From: Parapedobacter flavus
GTDB lineage: Bacteria > Bacteroidota > Bacteroidia > Sphingobacteriales > Sphingobacteriaceae
Assembly (NCBI RefSeq): GCF_035818675.1
Contig: NZ_JAYKZZ010000020.1
Span: 1-64,000 of the forward strand
Direction: 5' to 3'
Length of the DNA: 64,000 nucleotides
Shown here one piece after another: positions 52,380-61,477 of this stretch. Position 1 is the first letter of the stretch. Every line of letters starts with the position of its first letter. Under the pieces are notes generated by a model, which worked only from the letters and a program-made list of their open reading frames with translations, made no database searches and was not told the origin of the DNA. The position numbers were made by a program, and so were the translations under genes.

Positions 52380-54221
52380 ATGGATAATTTTATCGTTTCG
52401 GCCCGGAAATACCGCCCTGCCACGTTTGATTCCGTGGTTGGCCAGCAGCATATTACCGTTACCCTCAAAAATGCCATTAAAAATAAGCAGCTGGCGCAGG
52501 CGTTCCTCTTTTGCGGTCCACGGGGGGTGGGTAAGACCACGTGCGCTCGTATTTTGGCAAAGACCATTAACTGCGAGCATCTTGGTGCCGATATGGAAGC
52601 CTGTGGGCAGTGCGATAGCTGTAAGTCCTTCCAGAACGGCAATTCATTCAGTATCCATGAACTCGATGCGGCATCGAACAATTCGGTGGACGATATCCGT
52701 AACCTGATTGACCAGGTGCGCATCCCTCCGCAGACGGGGAGATATAAGATATACATCATCGATGAGGTGCATATGCTATCGCAGCAGGCATTCAATGCGT
52801 TTTTGAAAACCCTTGAGGAACCACCTGCCTATGCGATATTCATCCTAGCCACTACTGAAAAGCATAAGATCTTGCCCACGATCCTCTCGCGGTGCCAGAT
52901 TTTTGATTTCAACAGGATTAAGGTAGCCGACATGGCCAACCACCTGGCGTCGATAGCGGATAAAGAAGGTGTGTCGTACGATCGAGATGGATTGCACATC
53001 ATCGCCCAAAAGGCGGATGGTGGATTGCGCGATGCGCTCTCGATGTTTGATCAGATTGTAAGTTTCTCCAACAAGGAGGTGACTTACCAAGCGGTCATCG
53101 ACAACCTCAATATCCTCGACTACGAATATTTCTTCCGGCTTACCGATGCCATTATCCAGGAAGATTCGGCCTCGGCGCTGCTTATTTTCGATGAGATATT
53201 GGCCCATGGCTTTGATGGTAGTCATTTTGTCGGCGGATTGGGCTCGCATTTCCGCGATTTACTAGTAGCAAAGGAGCCTGCTACGCTGAAGCTGCTGGAT
53301 ACGAGTGATACCATCCGTCAGCGTTACCAGCAACAGTCGCAACAGGTGTCGCCTGGCTTGCTGTTGTCTGCGCTCAATATCGCCAACCATTGCGAAGTCA
53401 ACTACCGCACGAGCAAAAACCAGCGTCTACAGGTGGAGCTGGCGCTGTTGAAGATGTGCCACATTGCCGCTGCGATACAACTGGCAAAATGCGGCGCCCC
53501 GCAATCCCTTACGGATGCTGCTGAAAAAAAAAAGTCTACGCTAACGCAGACACCAGTCGATAGTCATCAGTCGTCGGTCGATAACCGGCCGCCGGAACAC
53601 GAAACTCGGAAGCCAGCCGCCATCGATTACCCATTACCCTCCGCCGACCGCCCATCGCCGGCCGCTGTCCACCGAACCATACCCACCGACCATCGGACAC
53701 CGGATACAGACGCGCAGCCCCTAGCCCCCAAAACCCGTTCATGGGGTAATGTAAAGCTCAGCAATGCTATCCCCGACCTCAATAATATCTTGGCCGACAA
53801 GCAACCGGACGACGAAACTACAGATGAACCGGAGTTGCTTAGTGGCTCGGAACGGCAAGCATTCGATCACGAGACGTTACTCCAACACTGGCATGCGCTG
53901 GCTGATAAGCTGAAAGCGGAAAATAAAATCAATCTATTTACGCTGATGACGGCCAATGCACCGGAACTCCAGCCGGACTTTAACATTGGGGTGGTGATTG
54001 AAAACCCCATTCAAGACGAGCTTTTAAGTGTGTCGAAAATAGATATCCTGAATGAGTTGCGGACCAATCTGCGTAATTTTGCGATCGACCTTGTTCCCAT
54101 CAAGATGAAGAAAGACACCGCACGGAAGCCCTATACCGCGCAGGAGAAATACCAAGCCATGGCGGCCAAGAATCCTGTGCTCGATGTGCTGAGGAAAACG
54201 TTCAATTTGGGTTTGGAGTAG
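52380..54221 (+). CDS. dnaX: DNA polymerase III subunit gamma/tau
   Basis: The clamp-loader ATPase of the replisome, 613 residues. It has the AAA+ domain with P-loop CGPRGVGKTTCARILAKTIN, a zinc-binding Cys cluster (CEHLGADMEACGQCDSC), Walker B VYIIDEVHML-type IYIIDEVHMLSQQ, and LATTEKHKILPTILSRCQIF. Domain III ends near residue 380. There follows an A10 run containing the in-frame slippery heptamer A_AAA_AAG (53528-53534); a -1 slip adds 9 codons and stops at 53561, giving a ~394-residue gamma-like product. The tau-specific linker (Pro/Arg/His/Asp-rich) and a C-terminal domain follow. Confidence 0.97.
   Translation: MDNFIVSARKYRPATFDSVVGQQHITVTLKNAIKNKQLAQAFLFCGPRGVGKTTCARILAKTINCEHLGADMEACGQCDSCKSFQNGNSFSIHELDAASNNSVDDIRNLIDQVRIPPQTGRYKIYIIDEVHMLSQQAFNAFLKTLEEPPAYAIFILATTEKHKILPTILSRCQIFDFNRIKVADMANHLASIADKEGVSYDRDGLHIIAQKADGGLRDALSMFDQIVSFSNKEVTYQAVIDNLNILDYEYFFRLTDAIIQEDSASALLIFDEILAHGFDGSHFVGGLGSHFRDLLVAKEPATLKLLDTSDTIRQRYQQQSQQVSPGLLLSALNIANHCEVNYRTSKNQRLQVELALLKMCHIAAAIQLAKCGAPQSLTDAAEKKKSTLTQTPVDSHQSSVDNRPPEHETRKPAAIDYPLPSADRPSPAAVHRTIPTDHRTPDTDAQPLAPKTRSWGNVKLSNAIPDLNNILADKQPDDETTDEPELLSGSERQAFDHETLLQHWHALADKLKAENKINLFTLMTANAPELQPDFNIGVVIENPIQDELLSVSKIDILNELRTNLRNFAIDLVPIKMKKDTARKPYTAQEKYQAMAAKNPVLDVLRKTFNLGLE
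53524..53563 (+). promoter_or_regulatory. Predicted dnaX frameshift/slippage site
   Basis: Ten A followed by G, read in frame as GAA AAA AAA AAG, include the heptamer A AAA AAG used by E. coli dnaX. The -1 frame then runs VYANADTSR and stops at TAG 53561-53563. The long A run could also give transcriptional slippage as in Thermus. Confidence 0.6.
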
Positions 54222-54242
54222 GGGGATGGTCGTCCGCTGCGC

Positions 54243-55985
54243 TTACCGCCGTTCGCCGATCTGCTGCCGCCACATGGCATAGTACAGCCCCCGGGCATCT
54301 ACCAATTCACCATGGGTGCCGGTTTCTGCGATTTTCCCTTTCTCCAGTACGATAATCCGGTCGGCATGCATGATTGTAGACAATCGGTGCGCAATCAATA
54401 CCGTCATCTGTTCCCGTTCACCCGATAACGCCCGTACCGTTTCGGTAATAGCTTCTTCCGTAAGGGAGTCGAGGGCGCTGGTCGCTTCGTCGAAAATGAG
54501 TAGCCGGGGGTTGCGTATCAACGCCCGCGCAATGGAAATACGTTGCTTTTCACCGCCCGATAGCTTGAGCCCCCCTTCGCCCAATAGCGTGTGGATTCCT
54601 TTTTCGCTGCGCGTTAGCAGCGGCGTACAGCTGGCTTTATGTAAGGCCGACAACACCTCCTCGTCGGTGGCATCGGGTTTCACGAATAGCAGGTTGTCTT
54701 TGATGGTGCCGGCAAAAAGCTGGGTGTCCTGCGTCACGAAGCCGATCTGCCTGCGCATTTCGTTAAGCCTTACCGCGTCGGCCGGGATGCCGTTAAAAAG
54801 GATATGGCCCGACACGGGGCGGTAAAGGCCTACCAACAATTTAACCAGCGTGGATTTGCCCGAACCGGAGGGCCCCACGAATGCAATGGTTTCGCCGCTG
54901 TTGACCGTAAACGAAATATCGTCGATGGCATGTTGAGAGGCCGTCTTGTGCTTGAATACCACCTTGTCGAAAACCACCGCCTCCAAGGGGCCGATGGGGA
55001 TCGGGTTTTCGGGCCGCCGCTCAATCGGTTTCCGCATCAAGCCGTCAAACAATTGGATGGAAGCCTCGGCTTCCCGGTACTGTACGATGATGTTGCCAAT
55101 GTCCTGTAGGGGCATGAAAATGGATGTGGAGATGAATTGCATGGTGATGAGCTCACCAGGGGTAAGGACATCCCTGAAAATAAGCCAAAGCAAGGTGAAT
55201 AATATCGATTGGCGGAGCAGATTCAAGGTAGTGCCCTGCAGGAAAGAAAGGAATCGAACCCGCCGTGTTTTGGTCATCTCGAGGTCGAAAATGGTTTGCG
55301 TGTGGCCACGCATCCGCCGGACCTCCGGAAAGGTAAGGCCGAGGCTCTTGACGAGCTCGATGTTGCGGAGCGATTCGGTGATGATACCCGACATCCGGGT
55401 CGTTTCGCGGTTGATGCTCCGTTGGGTGGTTTTTATCTTCCGGCTCAGCATACTGGTAATGGAACCGATGACCACAAAGCCGATTAGGAAAATCGGTATC
55501 AAAGCCCAATGCTTGGTAATGGCGTACCAAATCAGGAAGCTGAAACCCACGAGCGACGAAAAGAGGATATTAATGCTGGAGTTGATGAACCGTTCGGTAT
55601 CGGTACGTACCTTTTGCAACACGGCCAGTGTTTCGCCGCTGCGCTGATCTTCAAACTCCTGGAACGACAAGCGCAGGGTCTGCCGTAGCCCCTCGTTGAA
55701 TATCTGCATACCGAACCGCTGTACGGCAAGCCGCATCACGTAATCCTGGAAGGAACGGGCCAACCGCGCTAAGAGGGCAATGCCGATGGCGATGAACAGC
55801 CAGAAAAGTACCCCTTCAACCAGTTCCGCTTGGCTGCGTCCCTGCCTGTTGTTAGCATAGTCGTCAATGATCTTACCGAAGATGATGGGGTCGATCATCG
55901 AGAGTAACTGCGCCGCGGCAGCCAACACCAGTGCAAAATAGATATACCGGCGTTGTGGTTTAAGGTACTTCCAGAGGATTTTCAT
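54243..55985 (-). CDS. MsbA-like ABC exporter (fused membrane and ATPase domains)
   Basis: The 580-residue half-transporter has six membrane helices in residues 1-320 and an ABC domain with Walker A AFVGPSGSGKSTLVKLLVG, Q-loop FVTQDTQLFAG, signature LKLSGGEKQRISIARAL and Walker B RLLIFDEATSALD. It probably works as a homodimer exporting lipid, peptide or drug. Its start overlaps the end of the upstream LOG-family gene by 4 bp. Confidence 0.95.
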   Translation of the reverse strand: MKILWKYLKPQRRYIYFALVLAAAAQLLSMIDPIIFGKIIDDYANNRQGRSQAELVEGVLFWLFIAIGIALLARLARSFQDYVMRLAVQRFGMQIFNEGLRQTLRLSFQEFEDQRSGETLAVLQKVRTDTERFINSSINILFSSLVGFSFLIWYAITKHWALIPIFLIGFVVIGSITSMLSRKIKTTQRSINRETTRMSGIITESLRNIELVKSLGLTFPEVRRMRGHTQTIFDLEMTKTRRVRFLSFLQGTTLNLLRQSILFTLLWLIFRDVLTPGELITMQFISTSIFMPLQDIGNIIVQYREAEASIQLFDGLMRKPIERRPENPIPIGPLEAVVFDKVVFKHKTASQHAIDDISFTVNSGETIAFVGPSGSGKSTLVKLLVGLYRPVSGHILFNGIPADAVRLNEMRRQIGFVTQDTQLFAGTIKDNLLFVKPDATDEEVLSALHKASCTPLLTRSEKGIHTLLGEGGLKLSGGEKQRISIARALIRNPRLLIFDEATSALDSLTEEAITETVRALSGEREQMTVLIAHRLSTIMHADRIIVLEKGKIAETGTHGELVDARGLYYAMWRQQIGERR

Positions 55986-56725
55986 GCCCGCTTAAGCTTC
56001 CGCTCGCCGAGTACCCACGCGGCTTTACGGGGCGGGTTCAGCTTGATGCTGGGCGACCCTTCGGCGTGCTTGCGGATGTGTGTGACCACCTCCTCCACCG
56101 AATCGGTGAAAAGTAGGAGATCCATATCTTCGGGACTGATGGTTTTTTCATCCATCATACGTTGCACATGCGCAATGATTTCCTTGTGGAAGCCGACGCC
56201 CATCACCACAATGGGAAACCGCTTAATCTTACCGGTTTGAATGAGGGTGAGCGTTTCGAAAAACTCATCCAATGTGCCGAACCCCCCCGGCAATACGATG
56301 AATGCAAACGAGTATTTTCGCAGCAACTCCTTGCGGACGAAAAAATATTCCATGGTCACGAACCGGTCGAGGTAGGGGTTGTGTGCCTGCTCGTGTGGTA
56401 GTTCGATATTGCAACCTACCGAAAGCGCGCCGCCCTCCCTGGCACCTCGGTTGGCAGCCTCCATAATACCCGGGCCACCTCCCGTCATGATGGCGAAGCC
56501 GAGCTTGCCGATTTCGGCCGACACGCGGCGGGCGAGTTCGTAATAGGGGTGGTCTTCCTTGAAGCGTGCCGAGCCGAACACGGTGACGCACGGACCGATG
56601 AAGTGTAACCCCCGGAAGCCTTTGAGAAATTGCATCACCACGCCGCCTACGTATTTGAGCTCCTTCCAGCGCGCACGCGCGCCTTCCATAAATTTGCGTT
56701 CTTCCTTTATAAAACCATTGCTCAT
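55982..56725 (-). CDS. LOG-family protein (TIGR00730-type Rossmann fold)
   Basis: The 247-residue protein has the family signature VLPGGFGTLDEFFETLTLIQ and MTGGGPGIMEAANRGAREGG, as in cytokinin-activating nucleoside 5'-monophosphate phosphoribohydrolases. In bacteria it is thought to release base from nucleotides. It overlaps the ABC exporter gene by 4 bp and lies 8 bp after the nuclease-like gene on the same strand. Confidence 0.93.
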   Translation of the reverse strand: MSNGFIKEERKFMEGARARWKELKYVGGVVMQFLKGFRGLHFIGPCVTVFGSARFKEDHPYYELARRVSAEIGKLGFAIMTGGGPGIMEAANRGAREGGALSVGCNIELPHEQAHNPYLDRFVTMEYFFVRKELLRKYSFAFIVLPGGFGTLDEFFETLTLIQTGKIKRFPIVVMGVGFHKEIIAHVQRMMDEKTISPEDMDLLLFTDSVEEVVTHIRKHAEGSPSIKLNPPRKAAWVLGERKLKRA

Positions 56726-56733
56726 CGCTTCCC

Positions 56734-57567
56734 TTATTTTTGATGGTTAACTAATTCGGTAGCTTCCTGTATAATCCGTTTCTGCTTGCGCGATGCACAA
56801 TCCAAACTTTCCAATTGCGACGGATCGCCGACAATATCTTTGACGAGGATGCACCCTTGCTTTAAGAGGATGTCTTTTTCAGCCTTGTTGATCGTGGTGA
56901 GGCAAGTGATAGGGTACAAGCCGGCATTGTCTACCCGGCGTTTGATGCTGCTTTCCTCGGGGTAATTCCAGGCGAGGAGATGGAGGTCATAGTAGGCGGC
57001 GAAGTCGACGGAGTCGGTCGTCATATAGGCATTGGTGACCAGCCAGCCTGCGGTAAATTGCGATTCCTTGCCGAAAAACGAAAAGGTACGGCCTTCGAAA
57101 TCATTGACCCGCGATAGGAAATACATGGGTGTGGTCACCGTTATTTTGGCATCTTCCGTATTTCGGAACTTGCATTCCACCAACAGCAATTCGTCGTCTT
57201 TCTGTGCCACCACGTCCACCTCGTGGGTGACCGAATTGCCGGCGAGATGTTGGCTGGTAAGTGTTTGGTAATCGGCATGATTGAAAAGCTTGGCAACCCA
57301 TTGTTCAAAATAATAACCAGCGGGTCCTAAATCTTTCAGTGCACGCTTGAGACTGTAGCGGGCAGCAAAAGAATCGGCTTCTCTTTTCAGTAGCCGAAAG
57401 GCCAGTTTGTAGAGGTCGCGCGTGCTGATCCCATCATAGGTCATGGGTTTCATCTTTTCCCATACCTCATCAACCACGTCGGGCGTAGCCCCCGATTTAG
57501 AAAGCGAGCCTTTCAGGCGGCGCAAATCGAACTCAACGAGTTCGCCGGAATATTTTTTTACTTGCAT
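56734..57567 (-). CDS. ATP-cone plus Mrr-like endonuclease protein
   Basis: The 277-residue protein joins an N-terminal ATP-cone (VKKYSGELVEFDLRRLKGSL, YDGISTRDLYKLAFRLLKRE), normally a nucleotide-sensing domain, to a restriction-endonuclease-like fold (residues ~100-220): EVDVVAQKDDELLLVECKFR provides the D...ExK catalytic pattern. It has no partner methylase. It could be a nucleotide-regulated repair or defence nuclease; the true target is unknown. It is adjacent to the LOG-family gene on the same strand. Confidence 0.85.
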   Translation of the reverse strand: MQVKKYSGELVEFDLRRLKGSLSKSGATPDVVDEVWEKMKPMTYDGISTRDLYKLAFRLLKREADSFAARYSLKRALKDLGPAGYYFEQWVAKLFNHADYQTLTSQHLAGNSVTHEVDVVAQKDDELLLVECKFRNTEDAKITVTTPMYFLSRVNDFEGRTFSFFGKESQFTAGWLVTNAYMTTDSVDFAAYYDLHLLAWNYPEESSIKRRVDNAGLYPITCLTTINKAEKDILLKQGCILVKDIVGDPSQLESLDCASRKQKRIIQEATELVNHQK

Positions 57568-57613
57568 TTAATTGCCCTTTGGGCACCTAATATGCAAAAT
57601 TTTTCGGAAAGCA

Positions 57614-58345
57614 CTATGGGGTGGTTGGCAAAAACGCAGGATTCCATTTTTCGAGCAATCGGGGCAGTTGGTTGAAATCGCCGATTTCTGCGTCGGTAAT
57701 ACCCAGCTCATCGATCCCCCATTCTCCCCAACCCTCCACATTGAGCCACACGGTCTGGCATCCGATCGCTTTGGAGGGGAGGATATCGCGGTTGTATGAA
57801 TCGCCCACGGCCACACACTCTTCGGCGGCGTAGCCCAGCCGTTGCACACCCCGCTCGTAGATTGCCGTATCGGAAAGCGACGATTGAGGGGCTGGCTCAA
57901 CGACGTCGGCGAAATAATTCCGGATGCCGAACTCCGTCAGCATGGCATTGAGGTTACCATAGAAGTTTGACACGAGGACGATCGGAAACGCATTGGAAAG
58001 GCTCTCCAAAATGGTTTTGGCTTTACGTAGTGTGCGTTGGGCCAGTTGGTCACATTCTTCGGCAATCTGGGCAACTAGCGTGTAATCCAGTTGGTGGCCG
58101 GCCTTGGTGAGAAAGTCGAATTGCTGCGTAATCTGGTGAACCAGTACATCCAAAAAGGTATCATCCGATTGGATGATGTTGCCCGTGGCCAATGCGGCCT
58201 CCGCGTGGGCATAGGCTTTGTTGAATGCCGATTTATCCAGGGCAATATGATGTTTACGGAATTTATTCCAGAGGATAGCTCCCCAATGCTGTCCGTTGGT
58301 GTCAATGGTTCCTTCGTAGTTCAATAAAATACCTTTTGCTTGCAT
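57614..58345 (-). CDS. HAD-superfamily hydrolase-like protein with altered nucleophile site
   Basis: The 243-residue protein has HAD layout: motif I region ILLNYEGTIDTNG, motif II IVLVSNFYGN, and motif IV VAVGDSYNRDILPSKAIG. In active HADs motif I is DxDGT or DxGGT with a catalytic Asp; here the first Asp is Asn (AAC) and the second position is Glu. It may be catalytically dead, use another chemistry, or be a mutant of a normally active enzyme. There is no signal peptide. Confidence 0.88.
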   Translation of the reverse strand: MQAKGILLNYEGTIDTNGQHWGAILWNKFRKHHIALDKSAFNKAYAHAEAALATGNIIQSDDTFLDVLVHQITQQFDFLTKAGHQLDYTLVAQIAEECDQLAQRTLRKAKTILESLSNAFPIVLVSNFYGNLNAMLTEFGIRNYFADVVEPAPQSSLSDTAIYERGVQRLGYAAEECVAVGDSYNRDILPSKAIGCQTVWLNVEGWGEWGIDELGITDAEIGDFNQLPRLLEKWNPAFLPTTP

Positions 58346-58507
58346 AGCGATCAGCCTTAAAATCTAAAATAATGGACGATTTGACTATTACATACGATTG
58401 GTCAAATGTATAATTTAATTTCGATGATTCACATACCCTTTCGGTTAGACGAGAATAATGACCCATAAATTACAATCGATGCAACATATTTACAACGCTA
58501 CTGTGCG

Positions 58508-59626
58508 TTAATCCGTTTTGCGGTAATTCCAAATTGCCCACGCATTCAGCACGACGGCGAAACCCAGTATCGCGCCAAGGTGTGGAAGGATGGCCCGCCA
58601 ACCGCTTCCTTTAAGTATAATCATCCGCATCACTTCCACCAGGTAACTCACGGGGTTCAAGGCTGATATTACCTGTGCCCACCCGGGCATGCTATCAATG
58701 GAAGTGAACAGTCCACCCATAAGGATGAACACCATCATAAAGAAAAACATGATAAACATGGCCTGCTGCTGGGTGTCGGTATAGGTAGAAATCAAGAGGC
58801 CAAACCCCAGCACCGCCAATAGGTATACCCAAACGAATCCGTACATGGCCAAAATATTACCTTGTGGAAATATGCCGTAGATAAACCACGAAACCAGCAG
58901 GCCGAGGGTAAAGACCACATTGCCCAGTATCCAAAAGGGGATGAGCTTACCTAGGATGAAATGGTGTTTTTTGATCGGCGTAACGTTGATCTGCTCAATG
59001 GTTCCCACTTCTTTTTCCTTCACGATGTTCAATGCGGATAGAAAGCCCCCCACCATGGTTAACAGGATGGCAAGGATACCCGGCACCATGAAGAACTGGT
59101 AGTTGAGCAGCGGGTTGAAACGGTTGGTGGGCACCACTTCAATGGTGGGTGCGTTGCTGAAGCGTGTGGGTGCTGCGTGCGCTATCCGGATATCGTGGTT
59201 ATAATCGCGGATAATGCTTCGTAGGTAAGCTCCGCCCAAGCCAGCTTTGGTGCCATTGATGGCGTTGATGGCAATGAATAGCGGTTGTTCACCTTCACGG
59301 ATCAGGTTTCGTTCGAACCCGGATGGTATTTCCAGCACGAGGTCGGCCCGGCCCTGCTCTACAAATTCGTAAGCCGATTTGAACGATGGATGGTATCCCT
59401 GTAGCCTGAAGTAGCCCGAAGCCGTGACTTTCGAAATGAGCTGCCTCGAATAAGGCGAATGGTCGTGGTCCACCACAGAGAGGTTGATGTTTTTGATCTC
59501 ATAGTCTGCCGCCAACGGCAGGATAATCAGCTGCATAACCGGCATCACCAAAATGAGCATCAGGATGGCTCGGTTCCGGAAAATCTGCCGGAATTCTTTT
59601 TGCAAAAGGAATTTGATTGTTCTCAT
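58508..59626 (-). CDS. ABC-2 type permease
   Basis: The 372-residue inner-membrane permease has one N-terminal helix, a large periplasmic domain and five C-terminal helices (VPGILAILLTMVGGFLSALN, then FWILGNVVFTLGLLVSW). KEKEVGTIEQINVTP is the ABC-2 signature. Last gene of a six-gene efflux operon; its start overlaps the upstream permease stop by 4 bp. The pair of permeases with two ATPases resembles the YbhFSRG/YhiI-type drug efflux systems. Confidence 0.93.
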   Translation of the reverse strand: MRTIKFLLQKEFRQIFRNRAILMLILVMPVMQLIILPLAADYEIKNINLSVVDHDHSPYSRQLISKVTASGYFRLQGYHPSFKSAYEFVEQGRADLVLEIPSGFERNLIREGEQPLFIAINAINGTKAGLGGAYLRSIIRDYNHDIRIAHAAPTRFSNAPTIEVVPTNRFNPLLNYQFFMVPGILAILLTMVGGFLSALNIVKEKEVGTIEQINVTPIKKHHFILGKLIPFWILGNVVFTLGLLVSWFIYGIFPQGNILAMYGFVWVYLLAVLGFGLLISTYTDTQQQAMFIMFFFMMVFILMGGLFTSIDSMPGWAQVISALNPVSYLVEVMRMIILKGSGWRAILPHLGAILGFAVVLNAWAIWNYRKTD

Positions 59627-60729
59627 TCCAACCGTATTTTAAAACTTCTTAAACTCACCACGAAAAGAAACACGGTAATGCCGCATAAAACGAGCGTTTC
59701 CTTCCATACGCCTTCCAAGCCCACCCCTTTGATCATGATGGATTTGACGATACTGTAAAACCATTTGGCTGGCACCAGGTTTGATAGCCACTGCAGGATC
59801 ACCGGCATGTTTTCGATGGGAAACATAAAGCCGCTGAACATCACCGTAGGCAGGAGCATCCCCATCAGTGAAACCAGCATCGCCACCTGTTGTGTATTCG
59901 TTTTGATGGAAATGAAGATACCCAGTGCCAAACAGGTAACGATGAAAAGGGCACTTTCGGCGAATAGCAGTAGCCAGCTACCCTCCACAGGGATTTTCAG
60001 CACGAGTACGCTCATCAGCACAATGGAGAGCACGTTGATCAACGAAAGGAGCAAGTAGGGAATGGCTTTCGACAGGATAACCCATATCGGTTTGAACGGC
60101 GACACCAACAGCACTTCCATAGTGCCTGTTTCTTTTTCCCGAACAATAGATATTGCCGTCATCATCACCGATACCAACATCAGCACTAAGGCGATTACGC
60201 CCGGCACGAAGTTCGGTGCACCTTTGAGCTGTGGGTTATAAAGCATCCGGATTTGGGGGGTAATCTGGTAGGGAAGGGGTTGCTGTTCGGTGAGTTCCGT
60301 TTGGTAATCGCGGACAATGGAAGACACATAGTTGGTGAGGGTGGTAGCGCTGTTCGGATCGGACGCATCGGCAATCACCTGTACCTGTGCATGATTCAAG
60401 TGGGCAAGGTCACTTTCGAAGTGAGTTGGGAAAACCAACCCCAGTTTGACTTTGCCCGCTCGGAATGCCGTCTCCATGCGATCCATATCCATTGTGCATT
60501 CTTGGACCTTAAAGTAACTGCTTGCCGCTATCCGGTTGATGATGTGCCGGGAAGCGTTATCTTTCGCGTAGTCTACCACGATGATGCGGGCATTTTTTAC
60601 TTCATTGGTCAGCGCAAAACCGAATATGAGGATTTGGGCGATCGGCATACCGATCAGGATCAGCAACGTACGGCGGTCGCGCAGTACGTGGAAGAATTCC
60701 TTTTTTACAAAACTGAAAAACTGCCTCAT
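59623..60729 (-). CDS. ABC-2 type permease
   Basis: The 368-residue paralogue of the next gene has the same topology: helix near residue 25, periplasmic domain, then five helices starting VPGVIALVLMLVSVMMTAIS, with REKETGTMEVLLVSPF as the ABC-2 signature. It begins 1 bp after the ATPase gene stop. Together the two permeases likely form a heterodimeric channel. Confidence 0.93.
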   Translation of the reverse strand: MRQFFSFVKKEFFHVLRDRRTLLILIGMPIAQILIFGFALTNEVKNARIIVVDYAKDNASRHIINRIAASSYFKVQECTMDMDRMETAFRAGKVKLGLVFPTHFESDLAHLNHAQVQVIADASDPNSATTLTNYVSSIVRDYQTELTEQQPLPYQITPQIRMLYNPQLKGAPNFVPGVIALVLMLVSVMMTAISIVREKETGTMEVLLVSPFKPIWVILSKAIPYLLLSLINVLSIVLMSVLVLKIPVEGSWLLLFAESALFIVTCLALGIFISIKTNTQQVAMLVSLMGMLLPTVMFSGFMFPIENMPVILQWLSNLVPAKWFYSIVKSIMIKGVGLEGVWKETLVLCGITVFLFVVSLRSFKIRLE

Positions 60730-60730
60730 G

Positions 60731-61477
60731 TTAATCTCCCCTTTTAGCGCCCCGCGCCAGTTGGTAGAACACCCCGTCCATAGACGGTTCCTTTAATTGC
60801 GTTTTCAGCTCCTTGGGCGTGCCTAGAGCCTCGATGTGGCCATCCACCATGATGGAAATGCGGTTGCAGTATTCGGCCTCGTCCATGTAGTGGGTCGTAA
60901 CGAATATGGTGATGCCGCGGCTCGCCGCCTCATAGATCAGGGCCCAGAATTGCCGACGGGTTACAGGGTCCACGCCTCCGGTGGGTTCATCGAGGAACAC
61001 GATTTCCGGCTCGTGCAGGATGGAAACCGAAAACGCCAGTTTTTGCTTCCACCCCAATGGCAGCTCGGCGACCAGCTTTTTGGCTTCCGATTGCAACCCC
61101 AGCCGGTCAACAAGCGCATTACTTTTGGCACGGAGCTGTTGGTTGTCCAGCCCATATATCCCGCCGAAAAACCGTATATTTTCCAGTACGGTAAGGTCTT
61201 CGTACAAGGAGAATTTCTGACTCATATAGCCGATGTGCCGTTTGATTTGCTCGGTTTGGCGGTATACATCGAATCCGGCGACCGTGGCGTTGCCCGACGA
61301 TGGCCTCGATAAGCCACACAACATCCGCATGGCCGTGGTTTTGCCCGCGCCATTGGCGCCCAAGAAGCCGAATATCTCTCCTTTATCCACCTCAAAAGTA
61401 ATTTCGTTGGTAGCGACAAAGTCGCCGAACCGTTTGGTCAGTTTATCGGTTTTGATGACGGGGGATGTTGGTGTCAT
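60731..61477 (-). CDS. ABC transporter ATP-binding protein
   Basis: The 248-residue ATPase has Walker A GFLGANGAGKTTAMRMLCG, Q-loop YMSQKFSLYEDLT, a signature-like AELPLGWKQKLAFSVSILH and Walker B IVFLDEPTGGVDPVTRRQFW. The signature lacks the usual LSGG (PLGW instead), as known for some YhiH-type second ATPases. It overlaps the upstream ATPase gene by 4 bp. Confidence 0.95.
   Translation of the reverse strand: MTPTSPVIKTDKLTKRFGDFVATNEITFEVDKGEIFGFLGANGAGKTTAMRMLCGLSRPSSGNATVAGFDVYRQTEQIKRHIGYMSQKFSLYEDLTVLENIRFFGGIYGLDNQQLRAKSNALVDRLGLQSEAKKLVAELPLGWKQKLAFSVSILHEPEIVFLDEPTGGVDPVTRRQFWALIYEAASRGITIFVTTHYMDEAEYCNRISIMVDGHIEALGTPKELKTQLKEPSMDGVFYQLARGAKRGD

Noticed and set aside
53535..53740. 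Repeat-like sequence in dnaX (recurring CCGACC/CATCGG blocks)
   Set aside because: Degenerate and in frame; best explained as the low-complexity tau linker, not a tandem repeat or CRISPR.
60731..61477. Possible broken ATPase because LSGG is missing
   Set aside because: Altered signature motifs are known in the second ATPase of YhiH-type systems; Walker motifs and operon overlaps are intact.
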